A stretch of DNA of 64,000 nt from Micrococcales bacterium (GTDB lineage Bacteria > Actinomycetota > Actinomycetes > Actinomycetales > Cellulomonadaceae). The stretch spans positions 1-64,000 of the forward strand of contig WRMB01000007.1 of NCBI GenBank assembly GCA_009777345.1, written 5' to 3'. The notes beneath the pieces were generated by a model that had not been told where the DNA came from, did no database searches, and was given only the letters and a program-made list of their open reading frames with translations. Both the position numbers and the translations under genes were made by a program. Positions 20,063 to 29,096 of this stretch are shown piece after piece (the first letter of the stretch is position 1; every line of letters begins with the position of its first letter).

Positions 20063-22759
20063 GTGGGTCGGGCGAACGTCGGTTGCAAGGTGCCTGGGTG
20101 CGCCGGGGCCGTGGAGGACGGCTACTGCGACGTGTGCGGTTCCCTGGTCGGTGCGGCGCCAGCGCCGAGCTCGTCTCGGTTGACGGCGCGGGCGCTGGGT
20201 TCGGAGCGGGCGGGGCCTGGTCGGTCTCGGCGTCGGGGGGCGGCGGCGGCGCGGATGCGACGGCGGCTGGGTGCGGGGCTGACCACGGTGCCGCCGACCC
20301 CGGTGGGTGACCCGTTGTCGGCGGTGACGGTCGATCCGGTGGTGCCGGAGCACCGGCGGGTGTGCTCGACCTGCCAGAACCTGGTCGGGCAGGGGCAGGG
20401 TGGCGTACCGGGTCGCACCGAGGGGTTCTGCGTGGCCTGCGGGGCCCGGTTCGACTTCCGTCCGACGTTGGCGCCGGGTGACCTGGTCGGCGGGCAGTAC
20501 CAGGTGGTGGGGTGCCTGGCGCACGGGGGGATGGGCTGGATCTACCTGGCGCGGGACCGGAACTTGTCGGACCGGTGGGTGGTCCTCAAGGGTCTGCTGA
20601 ACTCCGGTGATCCCGACACGGTGGCCGCGGCCATCGCTGAACGGCGGTTCCTGGCCCAGGTCGAGCATCCGTTGATCGTGCGGATCTACAACTTCGTGAC
20701 GTTCGCCGGGCAGGGCTACATCGTCATGGAGTACGTCGGTGGGAAGTCGCTCAAGCAGATCCTGGCCGAGCGTCGCCAGGCGGCTGGACGGGTCGATCCG
20801 CTGCCGGTGGACCAGGCCCTGGCGTACGTGCTGGAGGTGCTGCCCGCGTTCAGCCACCTGCACGAGCGGGGTCTGCTGTACTGCGACTTCAAGCCGGACA
20901 ACCTGATCAGCCAGGACGAAGGAGTCAAGCTGATCGACCTGGGCGGGGTACGCCGGACCGACGACGCGGTCTCGGCGCTCTTCGGGACGGTGGGCTACCA
21001 GGCGCCCGAGGTGCCCACTGACGGCCCGTCGGTGGCCTCGGACGTCTTCACCATCGGGCGGACCCTGGCCACCCTGGTGCTGGACTTCAAGGGCAACACC
21101 ACGACCTACGCCACCACGCTGCCCCCGGTGGACGAGCACCCAGCGCTGTCCCGGTACGACTCGTTCTACCGTCTGCTGGCCCGGGCCTGCGCGCCAGACC
21201 CTGACGACCGGTTCGCCAGCGTCGACGAGCTGCGGGTGCAGATGCTCGGGGTGCTGCGCGAGGTCGTCGCGGTCGACCGGGGCCTGGGTGCCGCGGCTCG
21301 GGGCACCACCACGTCCCTGGTGTTCGCGTCGTTGACGGTCGACGTGGCCGAGCGGCCGGTGCGGGCCGCCGAGCTGCCGACGCTGCGCACCGACGAGCAC
21401 GACCCGATGCACGCCTGGCTGATCGGTGTCACCGTGGACGACCCGGAACAGCGGTTCGCGACCCTGGCCCAGGCGCCCCAGACCACCCCGGAGGTGCTGA
21501 TCGCCCAGGCCCGGGTGGCCGTCGGTGCCGCCGCGACCGGGTCTGACGCGGACGCGGACTGGTGGTCGGCCCAGGCCCGGCACACCGTCGAGCTGCTGCT
21601 GGACCTGGACCCGTGGGACTGGCGGGCCGCCTGGCTGTCGGGTCTGGTCGAGCTGCACCAGGGGGAGACGCTGGCGGCGCGGGCGTCGTTCAACGCGGTG
21701 TACGGGCAGGTGCCGGGTGAGCTGGCGCCCAAGCTGGCCCTGGCCACGACCTGCGAGCTGTCCGGCGAGCTGGACCTGGCCGAGTCGTTGTACCTGGTGT
21801 GCGCCAGCACCGACGCCGGCTACACCAGCCCGGCCGCGTTCGGCCTGGCCCGCATCCGGGCCCGCCGGGGTGACACCGACGGGGCACTGACCGCCCTGGA
21901 CATGGTCAGCCCCACCCGCGGCTCCTACCCCCGGGCCCGGCTGATGCGGGCCCGGTTGCTGGCCGCAGCCGAGCTGGTGCCCAAGGCCGCACCGGTCGGT
22001 CCGTCCGTGTCCGGACGTGAGACTGCTTCCGGGGACGAGGCGCAGAAGACCGCGCCGCCAGCGCCCGTCGTCCGACCCGCCTGGCTGCGCCGTCTGGACG
22101 GGCCGGTGGACTACTGGACCCGTTCACCGTCCACCACCGACGAGATTGCCGCCGCCTGCGAACGGATCGCCGAGAAGGACGGGTCGGCAGAGCTGGTCCG
22201 GCTGAGCGGCATCGACTGGCGGGTGCTCGACATGACGGTCGACGGGTCCGACCAGCGGGCCCTGCTGCTGGCCGACCGGGTGATCGGCACCGGCCCGTAC
22301 CACGACGTCTCGGCCGATGTGACCTGGGAAAGCTGTTCCCTGCGCCACTGGCTGAACAACGACTGGCTCAGCTCCCTCGGTCCGCTGGCCGCCCGGGTCG
22401 CACCGGTGGATCTGCGCAACGGACCCAACCCGGTATGGGGGACCGACGGGGGCGGCAGCACGACGGACCAGATCTTCCTGCTCAGCATGGAAGAGGCCGC
22501 AGCCCTCCTGACCGGAAACACAGACGTCGAGTGGAAGAAGTACCAAGGGACGCAGTGGTTCGGTCAGCTGCCGGACGAGCAGGGGCTGGCGGCCGCGGAC
22601 GAGGACGACGAGAGCACCTGGTGGTGGTTGCGTTCACCTGGCGATTTTCCCGACTTCGCTGCCTACGTCTACGCCGTCGGCACCGTCTTCGACAACGGCG
22701 GTCCCGTCTCGGCGTCGAAGGGCGGCATCCGACCGGCTTTCTGGCTGAACCTCGGGTAG
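20063..22759 (+). CDS. PknG-type Ser/Thr kinase with C-terminal DUF6273-like domain (paralog 3)
   Basis: ORF 19967..22759; start placed after agggag RBS-like sequence because 19967 lies inside the TA operator; HGGMGWIYLARD, YCDFKPDNLI, LIDLGGV, WWWLRSPGDFPDFAAYV...GGIRPAFWLNL. Confidence 0.87.
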   Translation: MGRANVGCKVPGCAGAVEDGYCDVCGSLVGAAPAPSSSRLTARALGSERAGPGRSRRRGAAAARMRRRLGAGLTTVPPTPVGDPLSAVTVDPVVPEHRRVCSTCQNLVGQGQGGVPGRTEGFCVACGARFDFRPTLAPGDLVGGQYQVVGCLAHGGMGWIYLARDRNLSDRWVVLKGLLNSGDPDTVAAAIAERRFLAQVEHPLIVRIYNFVTFAGQGYIVMEYVGGKSLKQILAERRQAAGRVDPLPVDQALAYVLEVLPAFSHLHERGLLYCDFKPDNLISQDEGVKLIDLGGVRRTDDAVSALFGTVGYQAPEVPTDGPSVASDVFTIGRTLATLVLDFKGNTTTYATTLPPVDEHPALSRYDSFYRLLARACAPDPDDRFASVDELRVQMLGVLREVVAVDRGLGAAARGTTTSLVFASLTVDVAERPVRAAELPTLRTDEHDPMHAWLIGVTVDDPEQRFATLAQAPQTTPEVLIAQARVAVGAAATGSDADADWWSAQARHTVELLLDLDPWDWRAAWLSGLVELHQGETLAARASFNAVYGQVPGELAPKLALATTCELSGELDLAESLYLVCASTDAGYTSPAAFGLARIRARRGDTDGALTALDMVSPTRGSYPRARLMRARLLAAAELVPKAAPVGPSVSGRETASGDEAQKTAPPAPVVRPAWLRRLDGPVDYWTRSPSTTDEIAAACERIAEKDGSAELVRLSGIDWRVLDMTVDGSDQRALLLADRVIGTGPYHDVSADVTWESCSLRHWLNNDWLSSLGPLAARVAPVDLRNGPNPVWGTDGGGSTTDQIFLLSMEEAAALLTGNTDVEWKKYQGTQWFGQLPDEQGLAAADEDDESTWWWLRSPGDFPDFAAYVYAVGTVFDNGGPVSASKGGIRPAFWLNLG

Positions 22760-22777
22760 AGCATCCGGGTAGGCCGC

Positions 22778-23047
22778 TCAGGCCAGGGAGAGGAACAGTT
22801 TCTCCAGCCGGGCGAAGTCCAGGGCTGGTGCGTCGTCGTCGGTGCGGGTGGCGACGCACTGCTTCATGGACGCGGCGATGATCGCGAACCCGGCCTTGTC
22901 CAGGGCGCGGCTCACCGCGGCCAGCTGGATGACCACCTGCTCGCAGTCGTGACCCTCCTGGACCGCGCGCCGCACGGCGGCCAGCTGGCCCTCGGCCCGC
23001 CGCAGCCGGTTGACGACCTGGGTGAGCTGTGCAGGGTCTAGGTCCAT
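22778..23047 (-). CDS. CsoR/CstR-family repressor
   Basis: RLRRAEGQLAAVRRAVQEGHDCEQVVIQLAAVSRALDKAGFAIIAASMKQC; Cys pair retained, CsoR His position is Ser. Confidence 0.88.
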   Translation of the reverse strand: MDLDPAQLTQVVNRLRRAEGQLAAVRRAVQEGHDCEQVVIQLAAVSRALDKAGFAIIAASMKQCVATRTDDDAPALDFARLEKLFLSLA

Positions 23048-23099
23048 GAGAACTCCTTCGCGCGACGGCCTGGGGCCCAGTATAGGGGGATTGGACGAG

Positions 23100-23115
23100 A
23101 TACCCCTAGGGGTAT
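23100..23115. promoter_or_regulatory. CsoR/CstR-type operator ATACCCCTAGGGGTAT
   Basis: Perfect 16-bp palindrome with GC tracts in the divergent intergenic region. Confidence 0.8.
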
Positions 23116-23179
23116 ACGATCTTCTGCGTACCCCGTCAAGCGTTGCCGTCCCTCGTGGACGACAAGGAGGAGAACCAGC

Positions 23180-23296
23180 ATGTGCAGTGCAGTGCAGTGC
23201 AGCAAGTGCGGCAAGACGACCTGGACCGGATGCGGCCAGCACGTCGACCAGGTGATGGCCGGTGTGCCGCAGTCGCAACGGTGCACCTGCCGGTGA
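23180..23296 (+). CDS. Cys-rich zinc-ribbon-like microprotein (38 aa)
   Basis: MCSAVQCSKCGKTTWTGCGQHVDQVMAGVPQSQRCTCR, preceded by aaggagg; below the ORF-track length cut-off; overlaps the next CDS (GTGA). Confidence 0.8.
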   Translation: MCSAVQCSKCGKTTWTGCGQHVDQVMAGVPQSQRCTCR

Positions 23297-24963
23297 ACCG
23301 GCGATGTCTCGTCGTGGTCGGCGGGGTCGCGGGCGGGATGAGCGCCGCCGCCCGGGCCCGTCGGCTCGACGAGAACCTGAAGATCATCGTCCTCGAGGCG
23401 GGGCCGTACGTGTCGTTCGCCAACTGCGGGCTGCCCTACCACCTGGCTGGGGACGTAGCGTCGGCGGACCAGTTGCTGCTGCACGACGCCGAGTCGCTGG
23501 CCGCGGCCTTCGATATCGACGTCCGGGTCCACCACCAGGTCGTCGCGCTCGACCGGGCCTCCCGGCAGCTCACCGTGGTGACGCCGGACGGGACGCAGAC
23601 ACTCACCTACGACGCACTGGTGCTGGCCCCCGGCGCTGTGGCCGTCGAACCGCCGATCTCGGGTCTGGACGCGCCCAACGTGCACCGGCTGCGCACCGTG
23701 CCCGACGTGCAGGGCGTGACCGCCTGGCTGGACCAGGTCACGTCTGAGGCTCCCGTGGCCGTGGTCGTGGGCGCCGGGTTCATCGGTCTGGAAGCTGTCG
23801 AGGCGCTGGTCGGTCGGGGCGCCACGGTGCACCTCGTCGAGCTGGCGCCGCAGGTGCTCCCACCGTTGGACGCCGAGCTGGCCGCGCGGGTCGCCGCCGA
23901 GCTGTCACAGGCCGGGGTGGTGCTGCACCTGGGCGTCTCGGCGACGCAGGTGGGGGAGCGGGTGGTGCTGTCCGACGGTACGACGATCCCGGCCGATCTG
24001 GTGCTGGTCAACGTCGGGGTACGGCCCAACAGCACCCTGGCCGCCGACGCGGGCCTGGTGACCGGCGAGCGCGGCGCCATCGTGGTCGACGCCGACCAGC
24101 GCACGTCCGACCCGAATATCTGGGCGGCCGGTGACGCGGTGCAGGTCCGGCTGCACGGTATCGACGACGGCCACGGTGTGGTGCCGCTGGCCGGTCCGGC
24201 GGTGCGGCAGGGTCGCCGGGCAGCTGACGCCCTCTGCGGCCACCGCACCACCCCGCAGGCAGCGGTGCTGGGCACCGCGATCGTGCGGGTGCTCGGGCTG
24301 ACGGCGGGCCTGACCGGTCTCTCGCAGCGTCAGCTCGACCAGCTGGGCATCAAGCACGAGGTGGTCCGGGTCCACGCCGCCCACCACGTCGGCTGGCTGC
24401 CCGGGGCGCAGACCGTCCACCTGGTGGCGTCGTTCGCCCCGGACGGGACGCTGCTCGGCGCCCAGGCCGTCGGCGCCGCCGGGGTGGACAAGCGCATCGA
24501 CGTGCTGGCCACGGCCCTGCGGGCCGGGATGCGCGCCGACGACCTGGCCGAGCTGGAGCTGGCCTACGCCCCGCCCTACGGCGCCGCCAAGGACCCGGTG
24601 AACCTGCTCGGCATGGTGGCCCAGAACGTCCTGGACGGCACCATGCCCCAGTGGCAGCCGGACGAGCTGGACCAGGTCATGGCCGCCGACCTGGTGCTCG
24701 ACGTGCGCAGCCAGGCCGAGCACGACCGCGGTCACGTCCCCGGTGCTCTGCTGGTGCCGCACACCGCAGTCCGCAACCGGATCGAGGAGATCCGGACGGC
24801 AGCGGCCGGTCGCCGGGTCGCCGTCCACTGCGCCGGAGGTTTCCGGGCCTACCTGGTCACCCGCATCCTGCTGGCCCACGGTATCGACGCCCGCAACCTG
24901 TCTGGTGGTTGGCAGACCCTCGCCGTCGCCCGGCCTGATGTCGTCGAGCTCGTCTCAGCCTGA
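23293..24963 (+). CDS. FAD/NAD-dependent CoA-disulfide reductase-like protein with C-terminal rhodanese domain
   Basis: VVVGGVAGGMSAAARARR, YVSFANCGLPYH active Cys, C-terminal DVRSQAEHDRGHVPGA...VHCAGGFRA. Confidence 0.9.
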   Translation: MNRRCLVVVGGVAGGMSAAARARRLDENLKIIVLEAGPYVSFANCGLPYHLAGDVASADQLLLHDAESLAAAFDIDVRVHHQVVALDRASRQLTVVTPDGTQTLTYDALVLAPGAVAVEPPISGLDAPNVHRLRTVPDVQGVTAWLDQVTSEAPVAVVVGAGFIGLEAVEALVGRGATVHLVELAPQVLPPLDAELAARVAAELSQAGVVLHLGVSATQVGERVVLSDGTTIPADLVLVNVGVRPNSTLAADAGLVTGERGAIVVDADQRTSDPNIWAAGDAVQVRLHGIDDGHGVVPLAGPAVRQGRRAADALCGHRTTPQAAVLGTAIVRVLGLTAGLTGLSQRQLDQLGIKHEVVRVHAAHHVGWLPGAQTVHLVASFAPDGTLLGAQAVGAAGVDKRIDVLATALRAGMRADDLAELELAYAPPYGAAKDPVNLLGMVAQNVLDGTMPQWQPDELDQVMAADLVLDVRSQAEHDRGHVPGALLVPHTAVRNRIEEIRTAAAGRRVAVHCAGGFRAYLVTRILLAHGIDARNLSGGWQTLAVARPDVVELVSA

Positions 24964-25581
24964 CGTCGTCTGCCGGGCCTGCTGGACAACGGTCCGGACG
25001 AACGTCGTCTTGGCCTCGGTGTAGGCGTCGCGGTCGTGCTCGTAGCGCTGGGCCAGGTCTTGTTTGAGGGCGGTGTAGTCGGCCTGGGCCTCCGGGTGGG
25101 TCCGTAACCAGTTGCGGAACCACAGCTCGTCGTGGTCGCCGGGGTGGACGATGTGCAGGTGGAAGACTCGGTCGGCGAAACCGGTCGGGGTGTAGCCCTG
25201 GGCCAGGTCCAGCCGCAGGTGCGGCGCTGTGCTCTGGGCCATCAGGCGCCAGCCGTCGGCGTCCAGGGCCGTGACGACAGCCGGAGGGTCGCTGCCCGGG
25301 TCGATCTCCAGCAAGAGGTCGACGATCGGCTTGGCCACCAGGCCCGGGACGCTGGTGGAACCGATGTGGTGGATCCGCACCACCTGGTCACCCAGCAGCT
25401 GGCGCAGGCGGGCAGCCGTCTCGCGGTACCACGAGGGATAGCCGGGGTCGCTGGCGCGCAGCTCGACGGGGAACAGCCGCCACAGCTCGGGCAGAGAACG
25501 ACAGCCGGACTGGTCCAGCATGACCGTGAGGGCGGAGTCGGCCCTCTCTTCCAGCGCTCTGGCGGTCTCGTCCGGGCTCAT
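24955..25581 (-). CDS. GrpB-family (nucleotidyltransferase-like) protein
   Basis: IHHIGSTSVPGLVAKPIVDLLLEI, FHLHIV, LWFRNWLRTHPE. Confidence 0.85.
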   Translation of the reverse strand: MSPDETARALEERADSALTVMLDQSGCRSLPELWRLFPVELRASDPGYPSWYRETAARLRQLLGDQVVRIHHIGSTSVPGLVAKPIVDLLLEIDPGSDPPAVVTALDADGWRLMAQSTAPHLRLDLAQGYTPTGFADRVFHLHIVHPGDHDELWFRNWLRTHPEAQADYTALKQDLAQRYEHDRDAYTEAKTTFVRTVVQQARQTTSG

Positions 25582-27704
25582 GGCAGCGACGGGGGGATAT
25601 TGGCCGCGATATCGGCCAGCCAGGCCGCGGCGGAGGCGTCCGACGGCATGCGCCAGTCGCCGCGGGGCGACAGGGTGCCGCCCGCGGTGACCTTGGGGCC
25701 GTCGGGCAGGGCGGACCGCTTGAACTGGTGGGCGAAGAAGCGCCGGACGAAGACCTCCAGCCAGCGGCGGACGGTCGGCAGGTCGTAGGCGATCTGGCGT
25801 TCGTCGGGCCAGCCCGGCGGCCACGGGCCCACCGTGGCGTCACGCCAGGCGTGCCAGGCCAGGAAGGCGATCTTCGACGGGGCGTAGCCCCGACGCAGCA
25901 CGTGGAACAGGGTGAAGTCCTGCAGGGCGTAGGGGCCGACGACGTCCTGCGTCGACTGCGGCCGCTGACCGGGCGCGACCGGGACCAGCTCGGGGGTGAT
26001 CTCCTGGGCGAGGACCGTCCGGAGCACCCGGTTCGTCGCGTCGTCGAACCGGCCGGTGTCGATCACCCAACCGATGAGGTGCTGGATCAGCGTCTTCGGC
26101 ACCCCGGCGTTGACACCGTAGTGGGACATGTGGTCGCCGACCCCGTAGGTGCACCAGCCCAGCGCCAGCTCGGACAGGTCGCCGGTGCCCAGGACGATCC
26201 CGCCGCGCTGGTTCGCCGCGCGGAACAGGTAGTCCGTGCGCAGGCCCGCCTGGACGTTCTCGAAGGTCACGTCGTACACCTGACTGAGGCGAGAGGACGG
26301 CTCTTCGGCACCGGCGACCGGCTGCTCGTCGGCGAAGGGGTGGCCCAGGTCGGCGAGCATCTGCCGGGCCGCGGGCCGGATGTCGATGGTCTGGCCCGTG
26401 GTACCCAACGCGTCCATCAGGGCCAGTGCGGCCGACTTCGTCTCCTGCGACGTAGCGAACCCTGGCAGGGTGAAGGTGAGGATGTCAGAGCGGGGGCGGC
26501 CCAGCCGGTCCATCGCGTCGGCCGCGACGATGAGCGCGTGCGTGGAGTCCAGCCCGCCGGAGACCCCGAGGACGACCTTCGGCTCCCCGATCGCCCGCAG
26601 ACGTTGCTCCAGGGCGACGACCTGGATGTTGTACGCCTCGAAGCAGTCCTGGGCCAGACGCTCAGGCTCGTCGGGCACGAACGGGAAACGGTCCACGACC
26701 CGCCGCAGACCCACGTCGCCGGTCGGCGGGTCGAGCCGGAAACCCACGGTCCGGTGCCCAGAGGCAGGCCCGGTGGCGACCGGTGCTGCCACCGGCCCGC
26801 CCGTCCCGGACACTCCCAGCGCGCGCCGGTTGTCGTCGAAGGTACCGACCCGCAGGCGTTCCTGGCGCAGACGGTCCAGGTCGATATCGGCCACGGTCCG
26901 GACCGGCCCTTCGGGGAAGCGCGGGCCGACGGCCAGCCGGTCGCCCAGCTCGTAGACCATCGTCTGGCCGTCCCAGCTGAGGTCGGTGGACGACTCCCCG
27001 CTGCCCTGCGCGGCGTACACGTACGCCGCCAGGCAGCGGGCGGAGGCCGACCGGGCCAGCAGGTGACGGTCGTCGGCCCGGCCCACGGTGATCGGGCTGC
27101 CCGACAGGTTGACCAGCACGGTGGCCCCGGCCAGGGCCGCCGGGGCCGAGGGGGGCACCGGTACCCACGCGTCCTCGCAGATCTCGACGTGGAACACCAG
27201 GCCCGGGACGTCCTCGGCCGCCAGCAGCAGGTCCGGGCCGATCGGGACGCGCTGCCCGGCGACGACGGTCTCACCGCGCACGTCGTCGCCCGGGGCGAAC
27301 CAGCGGCGTTCGTAGAACTCCCGGTAGGTCGGCAGGTACGACTTGGGGGCCACCCCCAGCACCCGGCCGCGGTGCACGACGACCGCACAGCTGAGCAGCC
27401 GCGACCCGTACCGCAGCGGCGCGCCGACCACCAGGACGGGCCGGAGACCGGCCGAGGCCCGCACCACCTGGTCCAGGGCGTCGTCCACGGCCCGCAGCAA
27501 CGGGTCGGCCAGGAACAGGTCGGCGACGGCGTAGCCGGTCAGGCACAGCTCGCCGAACACCGCCAGCGCCACCGCGTCGTCGTGGCAGGCCCGGGCGGCG
27601 TCGAGCACCGCGGTGGCGTTGGTCAGCGGGTCGGCGACCCGCACCGGCACGGTACAGGAGGCGACCCGGGCGAACCCGTGGGCGTAGGCCGAGGTGAAGT
27701 CCAC
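25578..27704 (-). CDS. nadE: NAD+ synthase (glutamine-hydrolysing)
   Basis: N-terminal nitrilase ([18 protein letters not shown]) and C-terminal synthetase ([15 protein letters not shown]). Confidence 0.93.
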   Translation of the reverse strand: MDFTSAYAHGFARVASCTVPVRVADPLTNATAVLDAARACHDDAVALAVFGELCLTGYAVADLFLADPLLRAVDDALDQVVRASAGLRPVLVVGAPLRYGSRLLSCAVVVHRGRVLGVAPKSYLPTYREFYERRWFAPGDDVRGETVVAGQRVPIGPDLLLAAEDVPGLVFHVEICEDAWVPVPPSAPAALAGATVLVNLSGSPITVGRADDRHLLARSASARCLAAYVYAAQGSGESSTDLSWDGQTMVYELGDRLAVGPRFPEGPVRTVADIDLDRLRQERLRVGTFDDNRRALGVSGTGGPVAAPVATGPASGHRTVGFRLDPPTGDVGLRRVVDRFPFVPDEPERLAQDCFEAYNIQVVALEQRLRAIGEPKVVLGVSGGLDSTHALIVAADAMDRLGRPRSDILTFTLPGFATSQETKSAALALMDALGTTGQTIDIRPAARQMLADLGHPFADEQPVAGAEEPSSRLSQVYDVTFENVQAGLRTDYLFRAANQRGGIVLGTGDLSELALGWCTYGVGDHMSHYGVNAGVPKTLIQHLIGWVIDTGRFDDATNRVLRTVLAQEITPELVPVAPGQRPQSTQDVVGPYALQDFTLFHVLRRGYAPSKIAFLAWHAWRDATVGPWPPGWPDERQIAYDLPTVRRWLEVFVRRFFAHQFKRSALPDGPKVTAGGTLSPRGDWRMPSDASAAAWLADIAANIPPSLP

Positions 27705-27884
27705 AGTCGTGAGTCTGCCACGGTCGGTCGGGTCAGGGGCGCGAGCCAGGGGTCTGGCCGGGCACTGGTACAGCGTCCGACGAGTGGCTTCTCGGAGCGA
27801 GTTCGCAGCATTGTGCCGTTTGGGGTTAATGAACCGTCCTCGACCTGCCGATGGGCTCCGACGTAGCCCGGTGAAGGAGTCCGC

Positions 27885-29096
27885 ATGGTACACGACCAAG
27901 TAGTACTCGACACGGTAAGGCGCCGCAACGACCAGATGGGACTGGCAGTCGAAGACCTGTCGGAGTCGATGGCATCGATCGCCGGGGCGGCGCAGGATGC
28001 CGTCGGGTCGGCGACCTCCGCCGCCGAGGCCACCGACCACGTGGCCGGGGCCGCGGCGTCGGTCAGCGCCGCCGCCGAGCAGCTGGAGGCGTCGATGCGC
28101 GAGGTGGCGAGCACCTCGTCGACGTCGCTGCGGGAGGCGACCCTCGCGGGGGAGACCATGACGGACGTCCTGGAGCGGGTGAGTCATCTCAACGACTCGG
28201 CCGACCAGATCTCGTCGGTCGTCAGTGCCGTGTCGCGGATCTCGTCGCAGACCCGGATGCTGGCGCTGAACGCGACCATCGAGGCGGCTCGGGCCGGCGA
28301 GGCCGGACGGGGGTTCGCCGTGGTCGCCGCCGAGGTCAAAGAGCTGGCCGGGCAGACCGGTGAGGCGACCGTCGAGATCACCCAGCGTCTGGAGTCGTTG
28401 GCCACCGACACTGCCGCGGTGAGCGCGGCCGTCGACTCGATCGGTGCGGTGCTCAGCCGGATCGAAGAGCTTCAGCAGACCATCGCCGCGGCGGTCGAGG
28501 AACAGACGACGGCGATCGGCGAGTTCAACCGCTCGGCCTCGGCCTCGGCCGCCGCGGCCGACGAGCTCAGCACGTCGGTGGCGGCCTCCGCGCACGCCGC
28601 GCAGGTCGTCAGCGAGGCCGTGCTGCGGTCCCGGACCTGGCTGGACCGGGTCCAGGACTCCGTCGCCGGGCAGACCACCGATATCGACACGCTCACCGAA
28701 GGGATCCCGCGCGGGCCGCTGGAGGCTGCCGTCGTGGCGCACGCCGCCTGGAAAGCGCGGCTGCGTCATGCCATCGACACCGGTCGTCTGCCGGAGGGCA
28801 CGACGGTGGAGCAGGCCGGACGGGACGACGTCTGCCCGTTCGGCCGCTGGCTGCACGCCGGGGAGGGCGCCGCCCTGGACCCCGTCCGCAACGCCGAGGT
28901 GATGGCCGGGCACGCCGACTTCCACCGCGCCGCCGCCGGGGTGCTGGCAGAGGTCGCTGCCGGGCGGATCGACGCGGCTCAGCATGCGCTGACCGACCCG
29001 GACGGCTATGCCGGGGTGGCGCACCGGCTCACCGATGCCCTGCTCGCCTGGATCCAGGCGCAGAGCCAGAAGGGCTCGGTCAGCCGCGCCGCGTAG
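27885..29096 (+). CDS. Soluble methyl-accepting chemotaxis-like protein with C-terminal CZB-like domain
   Basis: Hairpin [38 protein letters not shown]-term [12 protein letters not shown]...[10 protein letters not shown]...HADFHRAA; no TM segment. Confidence 0.88.
   Translation: MVHDQVVLDTVRRRNDQMGLAVEDLSESMASIAGAAQDAVGSATSAAEATDHVAGAAASVSAAAEQLEASMREVASTSSTSLREATLAGETMTDVLERVSHLNDSADQISSVVSAVSRISSQTRMLALNATIEAARAGEAGRGFAVVAAEVKELAGQTGEATVEITQRLESLATDTAAVSAAVDSIGAVLSRIEELQQTIAAAVEEQTTAIGEFNRSASASAAAADELSTSVAASAHAAQVVSEAVLRSRTWLDRVQDSVAGQTTDIDTLTEGIPRGPLEAAVVAHAAWKARLRHAIDTGRLPEGTTVEQAGRDDVCPFGRWLHAGEGAALDPVRNAEVMAGHADFHRAAAGVLAEVAAGRIDAAQHALTDPDGYAGVAHRLTDALLAWIQAQSQKGSVSRAA

Noticed and set aside
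7783-22759. Diversity-generating retroelement acting on DUF6273-like domains
   Set aside because: No reverse transcriptase, no Avd-like gene and no template-repeat pair seen in the window; paralog divergence alone is insufficient.
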